6,371 bases of DNA from DAOUTY01 sp964453665 (GTDB taxonomy: Bacteria > Chloroflexota > Dehalococcoidia > SZUA-161). Below the pieces are notes generated by a model. The model worked only from the letters and a program-made list of their open reading frames with translations, searched no databases and was not told the origin of the DNA. Location: NCBI GenBank assembly GCA_964453665.1, contig CAYVQT010000101.1, forward strand, positions 1 to 6,371. Direction: 5' to 3'. Every line of letters starts with the position of its first letter. Position 1 is the stretch's first letter. The translations under genes and the position numbers were made by a program. Shown here one piece after another: positions 1 to 5,754 of this stretch.

Positions 1-912
1 TACGTCGTGCCCGGGAGAGAGGACAGCGCTGCCTTTGTGCTGCCGGAGTGGAGCGGCGAGTATTACTGGTACGCGACTACGGAAGGAATGGTGGGTACGA
101 TACACAGGGAATCCGGCGAAATCCGCAAGATGCGGCTGGAGGGGGAGCTGGTCGAGAACTCCTTCGCTGTCGGCGAGGATGGGGTATTCATTATCTCCGA
201 CCAGGCGATGTACCGTTTCAACCACGATAGCAGTGGAAATATTGTTGTGGACTGGCGCACGGAGTACGGCAAGGCTCCCGAGAAAAAAGCCGGGCACATC
301 AGCGTGGGCTCGGGCTCATCGACGACGCTGGCGGGAGGGCCGGACGGCCTGGTTATCATTACAGACAATGCTCAACCGCGGATAAACCTCCTGTTTATCA
401 AGCGTTCCGACGGTACTCTGGTGGGCAGCGTGCCGCTGTTCGCGGAGAATGAAAGCGGCACAGACCTCACAGCCATCGGGTTTGAGCATGCGGATGAGAA
501 TGGAAATGGCACCGGTGTGTACTCCGGGATTGTGGAGAACAACTGGGGGCCCCATTCATTCCCCTTCTCCCGTCCCGAACCGGGTCTCACCCGCGTGGAC
601 GCTATCAGGAACAGTGATGGCACATATGCGTGTAAAGAGGTCTGGGCGAGCAAGGAGTTGAGTATCGGCGGGTTCAGATTATCCCTCGGAAACGGTCTGG
701 TGTACCACTACGGGAGGACCGGGTCGTGGCTGAACACAAAATGGTACCTCGTTGGCATAGATTTCGTAACGGGCGAGACGGTATATAAAAAGCTCGCGGG
801 TACAGGAATAGGTTTCAACAACTGGCAGGGTTCGTTCTTCATCCACCCCGAGGGAATGGCGTACTCCACCACCATATTCGGCGCGGTAATGCTGCGGGAC
901 GCGGCTCCATAG
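1..912 (+). CDS. Beta-propeller-like protein of unknown function, 5'-truncated by window edge
   Basis: The frame is open from base 1 to a TAG at 910-912, so this is the C-terminal 303 residues of a longer protein. The GTG at 7 is only the first possible start inside the window, has no ribosome binding site, and is probably internal. I do not recognise the family. The visible fragment has no membrane segment and no catalytic motif. It is rich in short beta-strand-like stretches separated by Gly, Asp and Asn turns, with recurring aromatic 'WY' and 'G.V' patterns and phrases such as 'VGEDGVFIISD', 'GGPDGLVIITD' and 'IDFVTGETVYKKL'. These resemble blades of PQQ-like or other beta-propellers, in which an acidic or Gly turn is followed by a hydrophobic strand. 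Such proteins are often exported, but the N-terminus that would show a signal peptide is missing. It converges on the lyase gene and ends 106 bp from it. The body looks more GC-rich than the genes to the right. The propeller call is inference from strand pattern only. Confidence 0.6.
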   Translation, partial: YVVPGREDSAAFVLPEWSGEYYWYATTEGMVGTIHRESGEIRKMRLEGELVENSFAVGEDGVFIISDQAMYRFNHDSSGNIVVDWRTEYGKAPEKKAGHISVGSGSSTTLAGGPDGLVIITDNAQPRINLLFIKRSDGTLVGSVPLFAENESGTDLTAIGFEHADENGNGTGVYSGIVENNWGPHSFPFSRPEPGLTRVDAIRNSDGTYACKEVWASKELSIGGFRLSLGNGLVYHYGRTGSWLNTKWYLVGIDFVTGETVYKKLAGTGIGFNNWQGSFFIHPEGMAYSTTIFGAVMLRDAAP

Positions 913-1018
913 ATACGGCAACCTTACCGGCAGCCGCCCGTAGAAACAGTAAAGCAGGGCGGGCCATTAAGGCTCACGAACACAGGTACGGAGCCATCCC
1001 GGACGAGCAATCCCTCTA

Positions 1019-2443
1019 TTAACTATGTGCATTGATGGGCTCGAAGCGAGCCTGAAAGAAACGTAGATATTTGGGCTCGTAGACCATTCTGAGTCCATGA
1101 GTCTGCTCACGGGAATCGTACACCGTCTTGACCGCCTCTGATACTATGTCCATGTGCGCTTGCGTATATACACGGCGGGGGGCCGCCAGGCGTGTCAACT
1201 CCAGTGCTGGATATCGGTGATCACCGGTACCCGGGTCCCGGCCGGCACTGACAATGCCTCGTTCCATGCCACGAACCCCCGAATCCAGATAAAGCTGGGC
1301 TGCCAGGGTCTGGGCCGGGAACTGGTCCTGGGGGATGTGGGGATAGCAGCGTTTCGCATCTAAAAAGACAGCATGGCCGCCCACCGGCTGCACGATGGGG
1401 ATTCCCCAGTTGAGCAGCAAGTCACCCAGGTAACGTATCTGATTCACGCGTGCGTAGACATGCTCATCCTGCACGGATTCGGAAATGCCGATAGCCAATG
1501 CCTCCATGTCGCGCCCGGCCATCCCCCCGTAGGTGTGAAGCCCCTCATAAATCACTACCATATTGCGCAGCCTGTCAAAGAGGTCGTAGTCGTTTACCGC
1601 CAGCCAGCCTCCAATATTTACCATATGGTCTTTCTTAGCACTCATCCAGGCGCCATCGGTATAACTGCAGAATTCCTTTAGAATAGCGGCAATGGATTTA
1701 TCTTCCCACCCCTGTTCCCGTTCCTGGATAAAGAAGGCGTTCTCGACCATGCGAGTGGCGTCCAGGTAGATGCGAATGCCGTGGCTGTCACATACCTCCC
1801 GCAGCGCCCGTAAATTAGCCATGCTCACCGGTTGGCCGCCCGCCATATTCACCGTCCCCGCCAGACTCACATAAGCTATATTTTCAGACCCTACCTGTTC
1901 GATCAGTGCCCGCAGCTTATCAAGATCCACGTTCCCTTTGAAGGGATGCAGATTGGCCGGATCGTGAGCCTCATCGATAATAACGTCTGTGAAAATACCG
2001 CCGGCCAGTTCCTGGTGCAGGCGGGTGGTGGTGAAGTACATGTTACTAGGGACATATTGACCGGACTCTATCACCGTCCGGCTGAGCAGATGCTCGGCGC
2101 CGCGGCCTTGATGAGTAGGCACCACGTATCGGTAACCATAAAATCTCTGCACTGCTTCTTCCAGGTTGAAAAAGTTCCTGCTGCCGGCATAAGCCTCATC
2201 GCCCATCATCATGCCAGCCCACTGACGATCACTCATGGCGCTGGTGCCGCTGTCGGTAAGCAGGTCGATGTAGACATCCTCAGACCGCAGTAGAAAGGTA
2301 TTGTAACCTGCCTTCTCCAGAGCTTCTGCCCGTTCCTCCCGGCTAATCATATGGATCGGCTCTACCATCTTTATTTTCCAAGGTTCCGCCCAGGAGCGAC
2401 GGCCAAACTGCTGGCCCATTGTTCTGAGTATTGGATCTGTCAT
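1019..2443 (-). CDS. tpl: Tyrosine phenol-lyase (beta-tyrosinase), PLP-dependent
   Basis: Splits L-tyrosine with water into phenol, pyruvate and ammonium in the cytoplasm, using pyridoxal phosphate and a monovalent cation. The 474-residue protein aligns without gaps, at an offset of +14, to the Citrobacter freundii enzyme as I remember it. Visible matches: PLP lysine K271 in 'MSAKKD', PLP-stacking/catalytic Y85, phosphate-site R114 in 'QGRGAE', N199, D228 and R231 in 'YLDATR', and cation ligands G66, E83 and N276. Three positions separate this enzyme from tryptophanase. T138 (Asp in tryptophanase), R395 in 'GMERG' (Val) and F462 (His) are all of the tyrosine phenol-lyase type; R418 is the substrate carboxylate Arg. 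The frame could begin at 2470, but ATG at 2443 has AGGAGG six bases upstream and lies below a TATAAT box, so I chose it. This leaves about 14 extra N-terminal residues compared with the Citrobacter protein. It is a single-gene unit with no tyrosine permease or regulator gene in view, divergent from the osmolyte importer. The alternative, tryptophanase, is unlikely. Confidence 0.93.
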   Translation of the reverse strand: MTDPILRTMGQQFGRRSWAEPWKIKMVEPIHMISREERAEALEKAGYNTFLLRSEDVYIDLLTDSGTSAMSDRQWAGMMMGDEAYAGSRNFFNLEEAVQRFYGYRYVVPTHQGRGAEHLLSRTVIESGQYVPSNMYFTTTRLHQELAGGIFTDVIIDEAHDPANLHPFKGNVDLDKLRALIEQVGSENIAYVSLAGTVNMAGGQPVSMANLRALREVCDSHGIRIYLDATRMVENAFFIQEREQGWEDKSIAAILKEFCSYTDGAWMSAKKDHMVNIGGWLAVNDYDLFDRLRNMVVIYEGLHTYGGMAGRDMEALAIGISESVQDEHVYARVNQIRYLGDLLLNWGIPIVQPVGGHAVFLDAKRCYPHIPQDQFPAQTLAAQLYLDSGVRGMERGIVSAGRDPGTGDHRYPALELTRLAAPRRVYTQAHMDIVSEAVKTVYDSREQTHGLRMVYEPKYLRFFQARFEPINAHS

Positions 2444-2449
2444 GCCATT

Positions 2450-2455
2450 CCTCCT
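2450..2455 (-). promoter_or_regulatory. Shine-Dalgarno site that fixes the tpl start
   Basis: On the minus strand the sequence reads AGGAGG, then six bases (AATGGC), then ATG at 2443-2441. This is close to ideal spacing. The upstream in-frame ATG at 2470-2468 has no such site and would lie only about 5 nt from the predicted transcription start. Confidence 0.85.
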
Positions 2456-2466
2456 CAGTAGTTGAA

Positions 2467-2479
2467 ACATATGATATGT
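2467..2479. repeat. 13-bp palindrome at the tpl promoter, possible operator
   Basis: ACATAT-G-ATATGT is a perfect 6-bp inverted repeat around one central base. It lies just downstream of the tpl TATAAT box, over the predicted transcription start (about 2475). A repressor bound here would block tpl initiation. AT-rich palindromes of this size also arise by chance, and it does not match the TyrR box consensus (TGTAAA-N6-TTTACA). The operator role is inference. Confidence 0.4.
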
Positions 2480-2481
2480 AA

Positions 2482-2510
2482 ATTATACACGCCACCAGCC
2501 AGAGTAATTA
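2482..2510 (-). promoter_or_regulatory. Predicted tpl promoter (consensus -10, weak -35)
   Basis: The minus strand carries a perfect TATAAT at 2487-2482. At 17-bp spacing the -35 hexamer would be TAATTA (2510-2505), a poor match to TTGACA, so the promoter may need an activator. The predicted start near 2475 gives a 5' leader of about 30 nt with the AGGAGG site in its middle. Confidence 0.6.
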
Positions 2511-2603
2511 CTACGCAGAAGACAGTGCCTTTGACGGTTCACATCCTTATTCTCGATAATAACTCTACACAGATCGCTCAAGCTGAACATTCTGTCTCCA
2601 ATA

Positions 2604-2629
2604 CTAAGCTAGCATGACGCTAGATTTAG
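2604..2629. repeat. Small hairpin, CTAGC/GCTAG core
   Basis: CTAGC-ATGAC-GCTAG (2609-2623) is a perfect 5-bp stem with a 5-nt loop. It is extended by CTAA/TTAG outside a small internal bulge. No T run follows on either strand, so it is not a typical intrinsic terminator. It lies between the two divergent promoters. Function unknown; chance is possible. Confidence 0.3.
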
Positions 2630-2781
2630 AAGCAAGAGCCTGTGGAGCACCGCATAAAGGTGGTTCGATAAAAACGTGGGATGTTGTCCGAGGCTTAATA
2701 AAATGAATTTCTTCTAACTAAAGGCTATGGAAGTCAGCGAGTGCTTTAAATTATCCCCGGTTTTTACACAAAATATTGTAG

Positions 2782-2849
2782 ACCCCTATTATTTTATTCA
2801 TTGACATATGCGAATAGCTGTGTTATAAACGTCAACGCATTATAGGGGT
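2782..2849. repeat. 8-bp inverted repeat enclosing the importer promoter
   Basis: ACCCCTAT (2782-2789) is repeated inverted as ATAGGGGT (2842-2849), so the two arms lie just upstream of the -35 box and just past the predicted start site. Inside them a second inverted pair, TTGAC (2801-2805) and GTCAA (2831-2835), includes part of the -35 box. TTATTTTA also occurs as a direct repeat at 2789-2796 and 2849-2856. The spacing between outer and inner motifs differs on the two sides (11 and 6 nt), so it is not one simple palindrome. It could hold paired protein-binding sites; no regulator is identified. Confidence 0.45.
2801..2829 (+). promoter_or_regulatory. Near-consensus sigma-70 type promoter facing the importer operon
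   Basis: TTGACA (2801-2806), a 17-bp spacer, then TATAAA (2824-2829) match the -35 and -10 boxes at the best spacing. The predicted start is near 2836, so the first importer gene would have a leader of about 286 nt. I saw no better promoter closer to 3122; TTGATA at 3084 has only a weak partner box. The gene it drives is inferred from direction and position. Confidence 0.65.
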
Positions 2850-2932
2850 TATTTTACTCCCATACGATAACGGTGTTTTTCTTCCTCAAAAACGATCGAT
2901 ACTTTTCCTGGTATTATTTTTCCATCAGCTCT

Positions 2933-2994
2933 CGAATTAGAAGATAAGATAGCACAGGATAGAGAACCATCGGTTGAATACGTCATCTAATTCG
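2933..2994. repeat. 9-bp inverted repeat in the importer leader
   Basis: CGAATTAGA (2933-2941) and TCTAATTCG (2986-2994) are perfect reverse complements separated by 44 nt. In the transcript from the promoter at 2801-2829 they could close a long stem-loop. No T run follows, so it is not an intrinsic terminator. I do not recognise it as a known riboswitch. Confidence 0.4.
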
Positions 2995-3041
2995 TGTTGG
3001 CAGCTTGCAATTAATTATCTTTATCAAAAAAATATATCCTC

Positions 3042-3128
3042 ATGAATGACATGTATAAACCTATCCACAGCATAAACTTTAAATTGATAATGGACATGAT
3101 AAATACTTATGAGATAAATAAATGGTAG
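3042..3128 (+). other. 28-codon frame overlapping the first permease start, probably not a gene
   Basis: ATG at 3042 opens a 28-codon frame that ends with TAG at 3126-3128, overlapping the permease ATG (3122) by 7 nt in another frame. The predicted peptide is Ile-, Asn- and Met-rich, as expected from AT-rich DNA, and no Shine-Dalgarno site precedes any of its ATGs. It is listed because the permease itself has a poor ribosome site, so termination of an upstream frame right at its start could help coupling. Chance is the simpler reading. Confidence 0.15.
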
Positions 3129-3787
3129 AAGCCTGGGAATTCTTTATAGCGCATCCAGCCCTGTTTCTCGATTGGACGCTTGAGCATCTCTGGATTGTTT
3201 TTGTCTCCTGTTCGATTGCGATGATTTTAGGAGTCATGGTCGGCATTTATATTTCGGGAAAAGGAAGGGGGAGGCTGGCGGAAATTCTGCTATACCTTGC
3301 GGATATTATGATGACCGTACCCAGCCTGGCGCTCTTCGGGCTGCTGATGCTGATATTAGGCTCTATGGGTTTAACTGTTTATGGCTTTCTCCCGGCGGTT
3401 ATCGCGCTCATTGTTTACGGCCAGATGCCTATACTCAGAAATACCTACATAGCGATTCAGCAGATCGACCCCGCGCTTATCGAGGCCGGGCGCGGGATGG
3501 GAATGACGGACAGACAAATACTGTTCAGAATTGAATTACCTATCGCTGTGCCCCTGGTTATGGCCGGGTTAAGAAACGCAATAATAATACTGATCGGGAT
3601 CGCAACTATTGCGGCTTTTATTGGCGCGGGCGGCTTGGGCCGACCGATATTCAGGGGCATAACGAATGGCAGGTTTGATTTTATAATAGACGGTGCTATT
3701 TGTGTTTCCCTACTGGCCGTTATTGTCGATGGTTTGATGCATCTTGCCGAGCGGCGGCTTACACCTAAAGGTTTGAGGAAGGCATGA
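3122..3787 (+). CDS. Osmolyte ABC importer permease (OpuC/OsmF type), first
   Basis: One of two membrane subunits of an importer for glycine betaine, choline, carnitine or similar solutes. The 221-residue protein is a normal length for the family. Hydrophobic segments lie at about residues 22-45, 54-80, 86-104, 143-170 and 188-207. The cytoplasmic EAA loop that docks on the ATPase is clear: 'EAGRGMGM' at 121-128 and 'IELP' at 137-140. The segments 'FIGAGGLG' (166-173) and the C-terminal 'RRLTPKGL' are also typical of OpuC permeases. By eye it is somewhat closer to OpuCD through its mid-region, while its tail resembles OpuCB, so I give no symbol. The ATG at 3122 follows an in-frame TAA directly and has only a weak GAG-type ribosome site. 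It begins an operon and ends 4 nt before the ATPase gene. It is probably expressed from the promoter at 2801-2829 through a long leader. Confidence 0.9.
   Translation: MVEAWEFFIAHPALFLDWTLEHLWIVFVSCSIAMILGVMVGIYISGKGRGRLAEILLYLADIMMTVPSLALFGLLMLILGSMGLTVYGFLPAVIALIVYGQMPILRNTYIAIQQIDPALIEAGRGMGMTDRQILFRIELPIAVPLVMAGLRNAIIILIGIATIAAFIGAGGLGRPIFRGITNGRFDFIIDGAICVSLLAVIVDGLMHLAERRLTPKGLRKA
3775..3782 (+). promoter_or_regulatory. Ribosome binding site of the ATPase gene
   Basis: GAGGAAGG lies inside the last codons of the first permease gene, 9 nt before the ATG at 3792. The permease stop (3785-3787) lies between the site and the start, an arrangement that favours coupled translation. Confidence 0.7.
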
Positions 3788-3791
3788 CGAT

Positions 3792-4901
3792 ATGATTAAA
3801 CTGGAGAACCTGACGAAGACATATCCTGACGGCACTGAAGCTGTAAAGGACGTGAGCCTCGAAGTCGAAGACGGTATGTTCTGTGTACTCCTGGGGCCCT
3901 CGGGATGCGGTAAGACCACTACCATGAAGATGATCAATCGCCTCATACCGATAACCAGCGGCAAAATTTATATAGACGGTGTTGATGTTACAACAGTGAA
4001 CCTGAACGAGCTCCGGCGGGGGATAGGCTATGCCATTCAGGAAATAGGACTTTTCCCCCACATGACTGTAGCGCAGAATATATCCGTTGTGCCCTGGCTC
4101 AGGCGCTGGCCCAAATCGAAGCAGAGAGAACGGGCAGAGGAACTGTTACAGTTGGTAGGTTTGAATCCTTCGGAGTTCATGAATAAGTATCCGAGAGAAC
4201 TCTCGGGAGGGCAGCGGCAGCGGGTAGGAGTAGCCCGCGCGCTGGGGGCCGACCCCCCGATTTTGCTTATGGATGAACCGTTTGGAGCTATCGACCCTAT
4301 TACAAGGGACAGGCTGCAGAATGAGTTCCTCAGGATTCAGGAGAAGATAAAGAAAACGATCATATTCGTCACTCATGATATATATGAAGCGATAAAGATG
4401 GCCGATAAAATAGCTTTAATGAAAGATGGTGAATTAATCCAGTACGATTCGCCCAAAGATTTACTTTACAGGCCAGCGGATGAATTTGTAGCGGATTTCG
4501 TCGGTGCCGACAGGGCGCTCAAGGGACTACAGCTTATCCGTGTAAAGGCTGTGATGGGGCCTGTATCTTCTACAGTTCGGAGGGAGGACCCGGCGAGTCT
4601 TGCAGGCGAGAAGATGAAAGAAGAGGAACTGGATCAGCTCCCCGTTATAGATGGCGAAGGGATCTTTGCCGGGTGGATCAATAAAGGCGATCTGCCCGGT
4701 GACAGGGCGGTGGGCGAGTTTATGACCCCGGCAGACACAACGGTAGAGATTAATACCGTTTTGAACGAAGCGCTGTCGCTTATGCTGGACAAGGGACTGG
4801 TAAGGCTGCCAGTGGTCGATATGAACAACAGGTTAGAGGGGATGTTGAACTTCGAGGACATCAGAAAGGGACTGAGCGAAGCGTCGGGGCAATCGGGATG
4901 A
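3792..4901 (+). CDS. opuCA: Osmolyte ABC importer ATP-binding subunit with C-terminal CBS domains
   Basis: Hydrolyses ATP on the inner face of the membrane to drive solute uptake by the two permeases. The 369 residues show a complete nucleotide-binding domain: Walker A 'GPSGCGKT' (35-42), Q-loop Q83, signature 'LSGGQRQR' (137-144), Walker B 'ILLMDEP' (157-163) with catalytic E162, and switch H195 in 'VTHD'. The stretch around 'GAIDPITR' is typical of OpuCA/ProV-type subunits. After about residue 245 come two CBS-like repeats, about 250-303 (the more divergent) and about 305-362 ('FMTPADTTVE', then 'LPVVDMNNRLEGML'). In family members, CBS domains sense ionic strength or bind cyclic di-AMP; which applies here cannot be read from the sequence. 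It starts 4 nt after the first permease, and its TGA overlaps the next ATG (ATGA). OpuCA proteins are about this long. The transported solute is not determined by this subunit. Confidence 0.92.
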   Translation: MIKLENLTKTYPDGTEAVKDVSLEVEDGMFCVLLGPSGCGKTTTMKMINRLIPITSGKIYIDGVDVTTVNLNELRRGIGYAIQEIGLFPHMTVAQNISVVPWLRRWPKSKQRERAEELLQLVGLNPSEFMNKYPRELSGGQRQRVGVARALGADPPILLMDEPFGAIDPITRDRLQNEFLRIQEKIKKTIIFVTHDIYEAIKMADKIALMKDGELIQYDSPKDLLYRPADEFVADFVGADRALKGLQLIRVKAVMGPVSSTVRREDPASLAGEKMKEEELDQLPVIDGEGIFAGWINKGDLPGDRAVGEFMTPADTTVEINTVLNEALSLMLDKGLVRLPVVDMNNRLEGMLNFEDIRKGLSEASGQSG

Positions 4902-5629
4902 GGCGTTCAATTGTTGTAATCGTTCTATCAGTCATGCTTATAGGGCTGACTGCCTGGATTACGAGTCAGGAAAAAGTTGGCATCTTAGACTTATTTACGT
5001 GGGGCGACATAGCGAAGGAATCTAGAAACCACATCAAGATGGTAGCCCTGTCGATGCTTATCGCTACCGCTATAGGTGTTCCACTGGGGGTGATCATAAC
5101 AAGGAGAGTATTCAAGAGAACGGCGCCATTTGTGATCGGGGTGGTGGGTATCGGACAGAGTGTGCCCAGTTTAGCGGTAATTGCTATCATGGCACCTGTT
5201 CTCGGTTTGGCCTTTCAATCGGCAATAGTGGCCTTGGTAATTTACGCTCTGCTTCCCATTGTTCGCAATTCCTATGCTGGTGTTAACAATATCAGCCCGG
5301 CCGTTATCGAGGCTGCGCGGGGCATGGGAATGAGCAACTGGCAAATTGCGAGGAAAATCGAGTTGCCGCTTGCGAGGCCTGTGGTAATGACGGGGGTCAG
5401 AATATCCACCATAATCACGGTTGGCACAGCCGAACTCGCTGTTCTGGTAGGGGGAACCGGGTTAGGCGTAATTACTTTTACGGGAGTAGTTGCTCAGGAG
5501 CCTTTGCTTATTCTACAGGGAGCGGCACCGACAGCGCTTATGGCCATATTACTGGGCTATATGTTGGAAATACTGGAGTTGAAAATAACTCCTAGTGGCG
5601 TCGGGGCAGAAGTTAGAGGCTATGGCTAG
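4898..5629 (+). CDS. Osmolyte ABC importer permease (OpuC/OsmF type), second
   Basis: Second membrane subunit, expected to pair with the product of 3122-3787. The 243 residues begin with a hydrophobic segment (4-22). Further membrane segments lie at about 47-68, 78-100, 104-122, 160-190 and 205-223. The EAA loop is 'EAARGMGM' (138-145) with 'IELP' at 154-157, nearly the same as in the first permease, so the two are paralogues. The region after the loop ('GVRISTIITVG', then 'GGTGLG') looks somewhat more like OpuCB. The start is set by the ATGA overlap with the ATPase gene. No strong ribosome site precedes it, so translation is probably coupled. After its TAG comes a 125-bp gap before the binding-protein gene. 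The extra N-terminal membrane segment compared with the first permease is a real difference between the two. Confidence 0.9.
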   Translation: MRRSIVVIVLSVMLIGLTAWITSQEKVGILDLFTWGDIAKESRNHIKMVALSMLIATAIGVPLGVIITRRVFKRTAPFVIGVVGIGQSVPSLAVIAIMAPVLGLAFQSAIVALVIYALLPIVRNSYAGVNNISPAVIEAARGMGMSNWQIARKIELPLARPVVMTGVRISTIITVGTAELAVLVGGTGLGVITFTGVVAQEPLLILQGAAPTALMAILLGYMLEILELKITPSGVGAEVRGYG

Positions 5630-5691
5630 GAACTAACCAAAATTTCTAAAGGGGGTGGTGCTATAAACGGTTTAATGGTCATCAGGTGTCG

Positions 5692-5731
5692 GGATTCCTT
5701 GCCATTATTTAGGGGGGGCCTGTCCGAATCC
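5692..5731 (+). repeat. Inverted repeat in the gap before the binding-protein gene
   Basis: GGATTC (5692-5697) and GAATCC (5726-5731) are perfect reverse complements 28 nt apart. GCC/GGC could form a few further pairs inside. The second arm ends 11 nt before the GGGAGG ribosome site. No T run follows, so it is not a terminator. In solute importers, intergenic stems often set binding-protein mRNA level by protecting or processing the transcript; that role here is inference. Confidence 0.3.
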
Positions 5732-5742
5732 AAAATAATTAA

Positions 5743-5748
5743 GGGAGG
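5743..5748 (+). promoter_or_regulatory. Strong Shine-Dalgarno site that fixes a GTG start
   Basis: GGGAGG stands six bases before GTG at 5755. An ATG at 5750 is only one base from the site and runs in another frame to a TAA at 5765 after five codons, so it is a decoy. The GTG frame gives the lipoprotein signal peptide, which settles the choice. Confidence 0.85.
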
Positions 5749-5754
5749 AATGAA

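Larger units (their letters stand above)
2471..3121. other. AT-rich divergent intergenic region without a credible gene
   Basis: About 650 bp lie between the divergent tpl and importer genes, visibly richer in A and T than either flank. I read both strands and found no frame with a ribosome binding site and a recognisable product; the longest frames are short. I saw no tRNA, no CRISPR-type repeats and no insertion-sequence ends. It holds the tpl promoter (near 2482-2510), a small hairpin (2604-2629), a strong rightward promoter inside an inverted repeat (2782-2849), the presumed importer leader with a 9-bp inverted repeat (2933-2994), a 6-bp GTTTTT/AAAAAC stem (2875-2893), and a short frame overlapping the importer start (3042-3128). 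I could not assign anything to 2511-2600 or 2630-2780. Confidence 0.6.

Noticed and set aside
913..1018. Possible bidirectional terminator between the convergent genes (GGCTC 971-975 with GAGCC 991-995)
   Set aside because: The stem is only 5 bp with a 15-nt loop and has no T run on either side; not enough to call a terminator.
1832..2293. Plus-strand open frame of 153 codons opposite tpl
   Set aside because: It is the antisense shadow of a well-supported enzyme gene, has no ribosome site and gives a His/Ile-rich product without a recognisable domain.
2444..2470. Upstream ATG at 2470 as the tpl start
   Set aside because: It would add nine residues encoded by the ribosome binding site itself and lies only about 5 nt from the predicted transcription start; ATG at 2443 has ideal spacing.
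2641..2700. Stretch with GGTGGTTCGATA that recalls a tRNA T-arm
   Set aside because: The flanking bases do not form the 5-bp T stem, and no acceptor or anticodon arms can be placed.
3061..3069. DnaA-box-like CTATCCACA
   Set aside because: It is a single site with one mismatch and no neighbouring boxes or replication genes, so chance is likely.
2836..3121. Cyclic di-AMP (ydaO) riboswitch before the importer
   Set aside because: Such a switch would suit an osmolyte importer, but the leader is AT-rich and lacks the G-rich conserved blocks I would expect; no match by eye.
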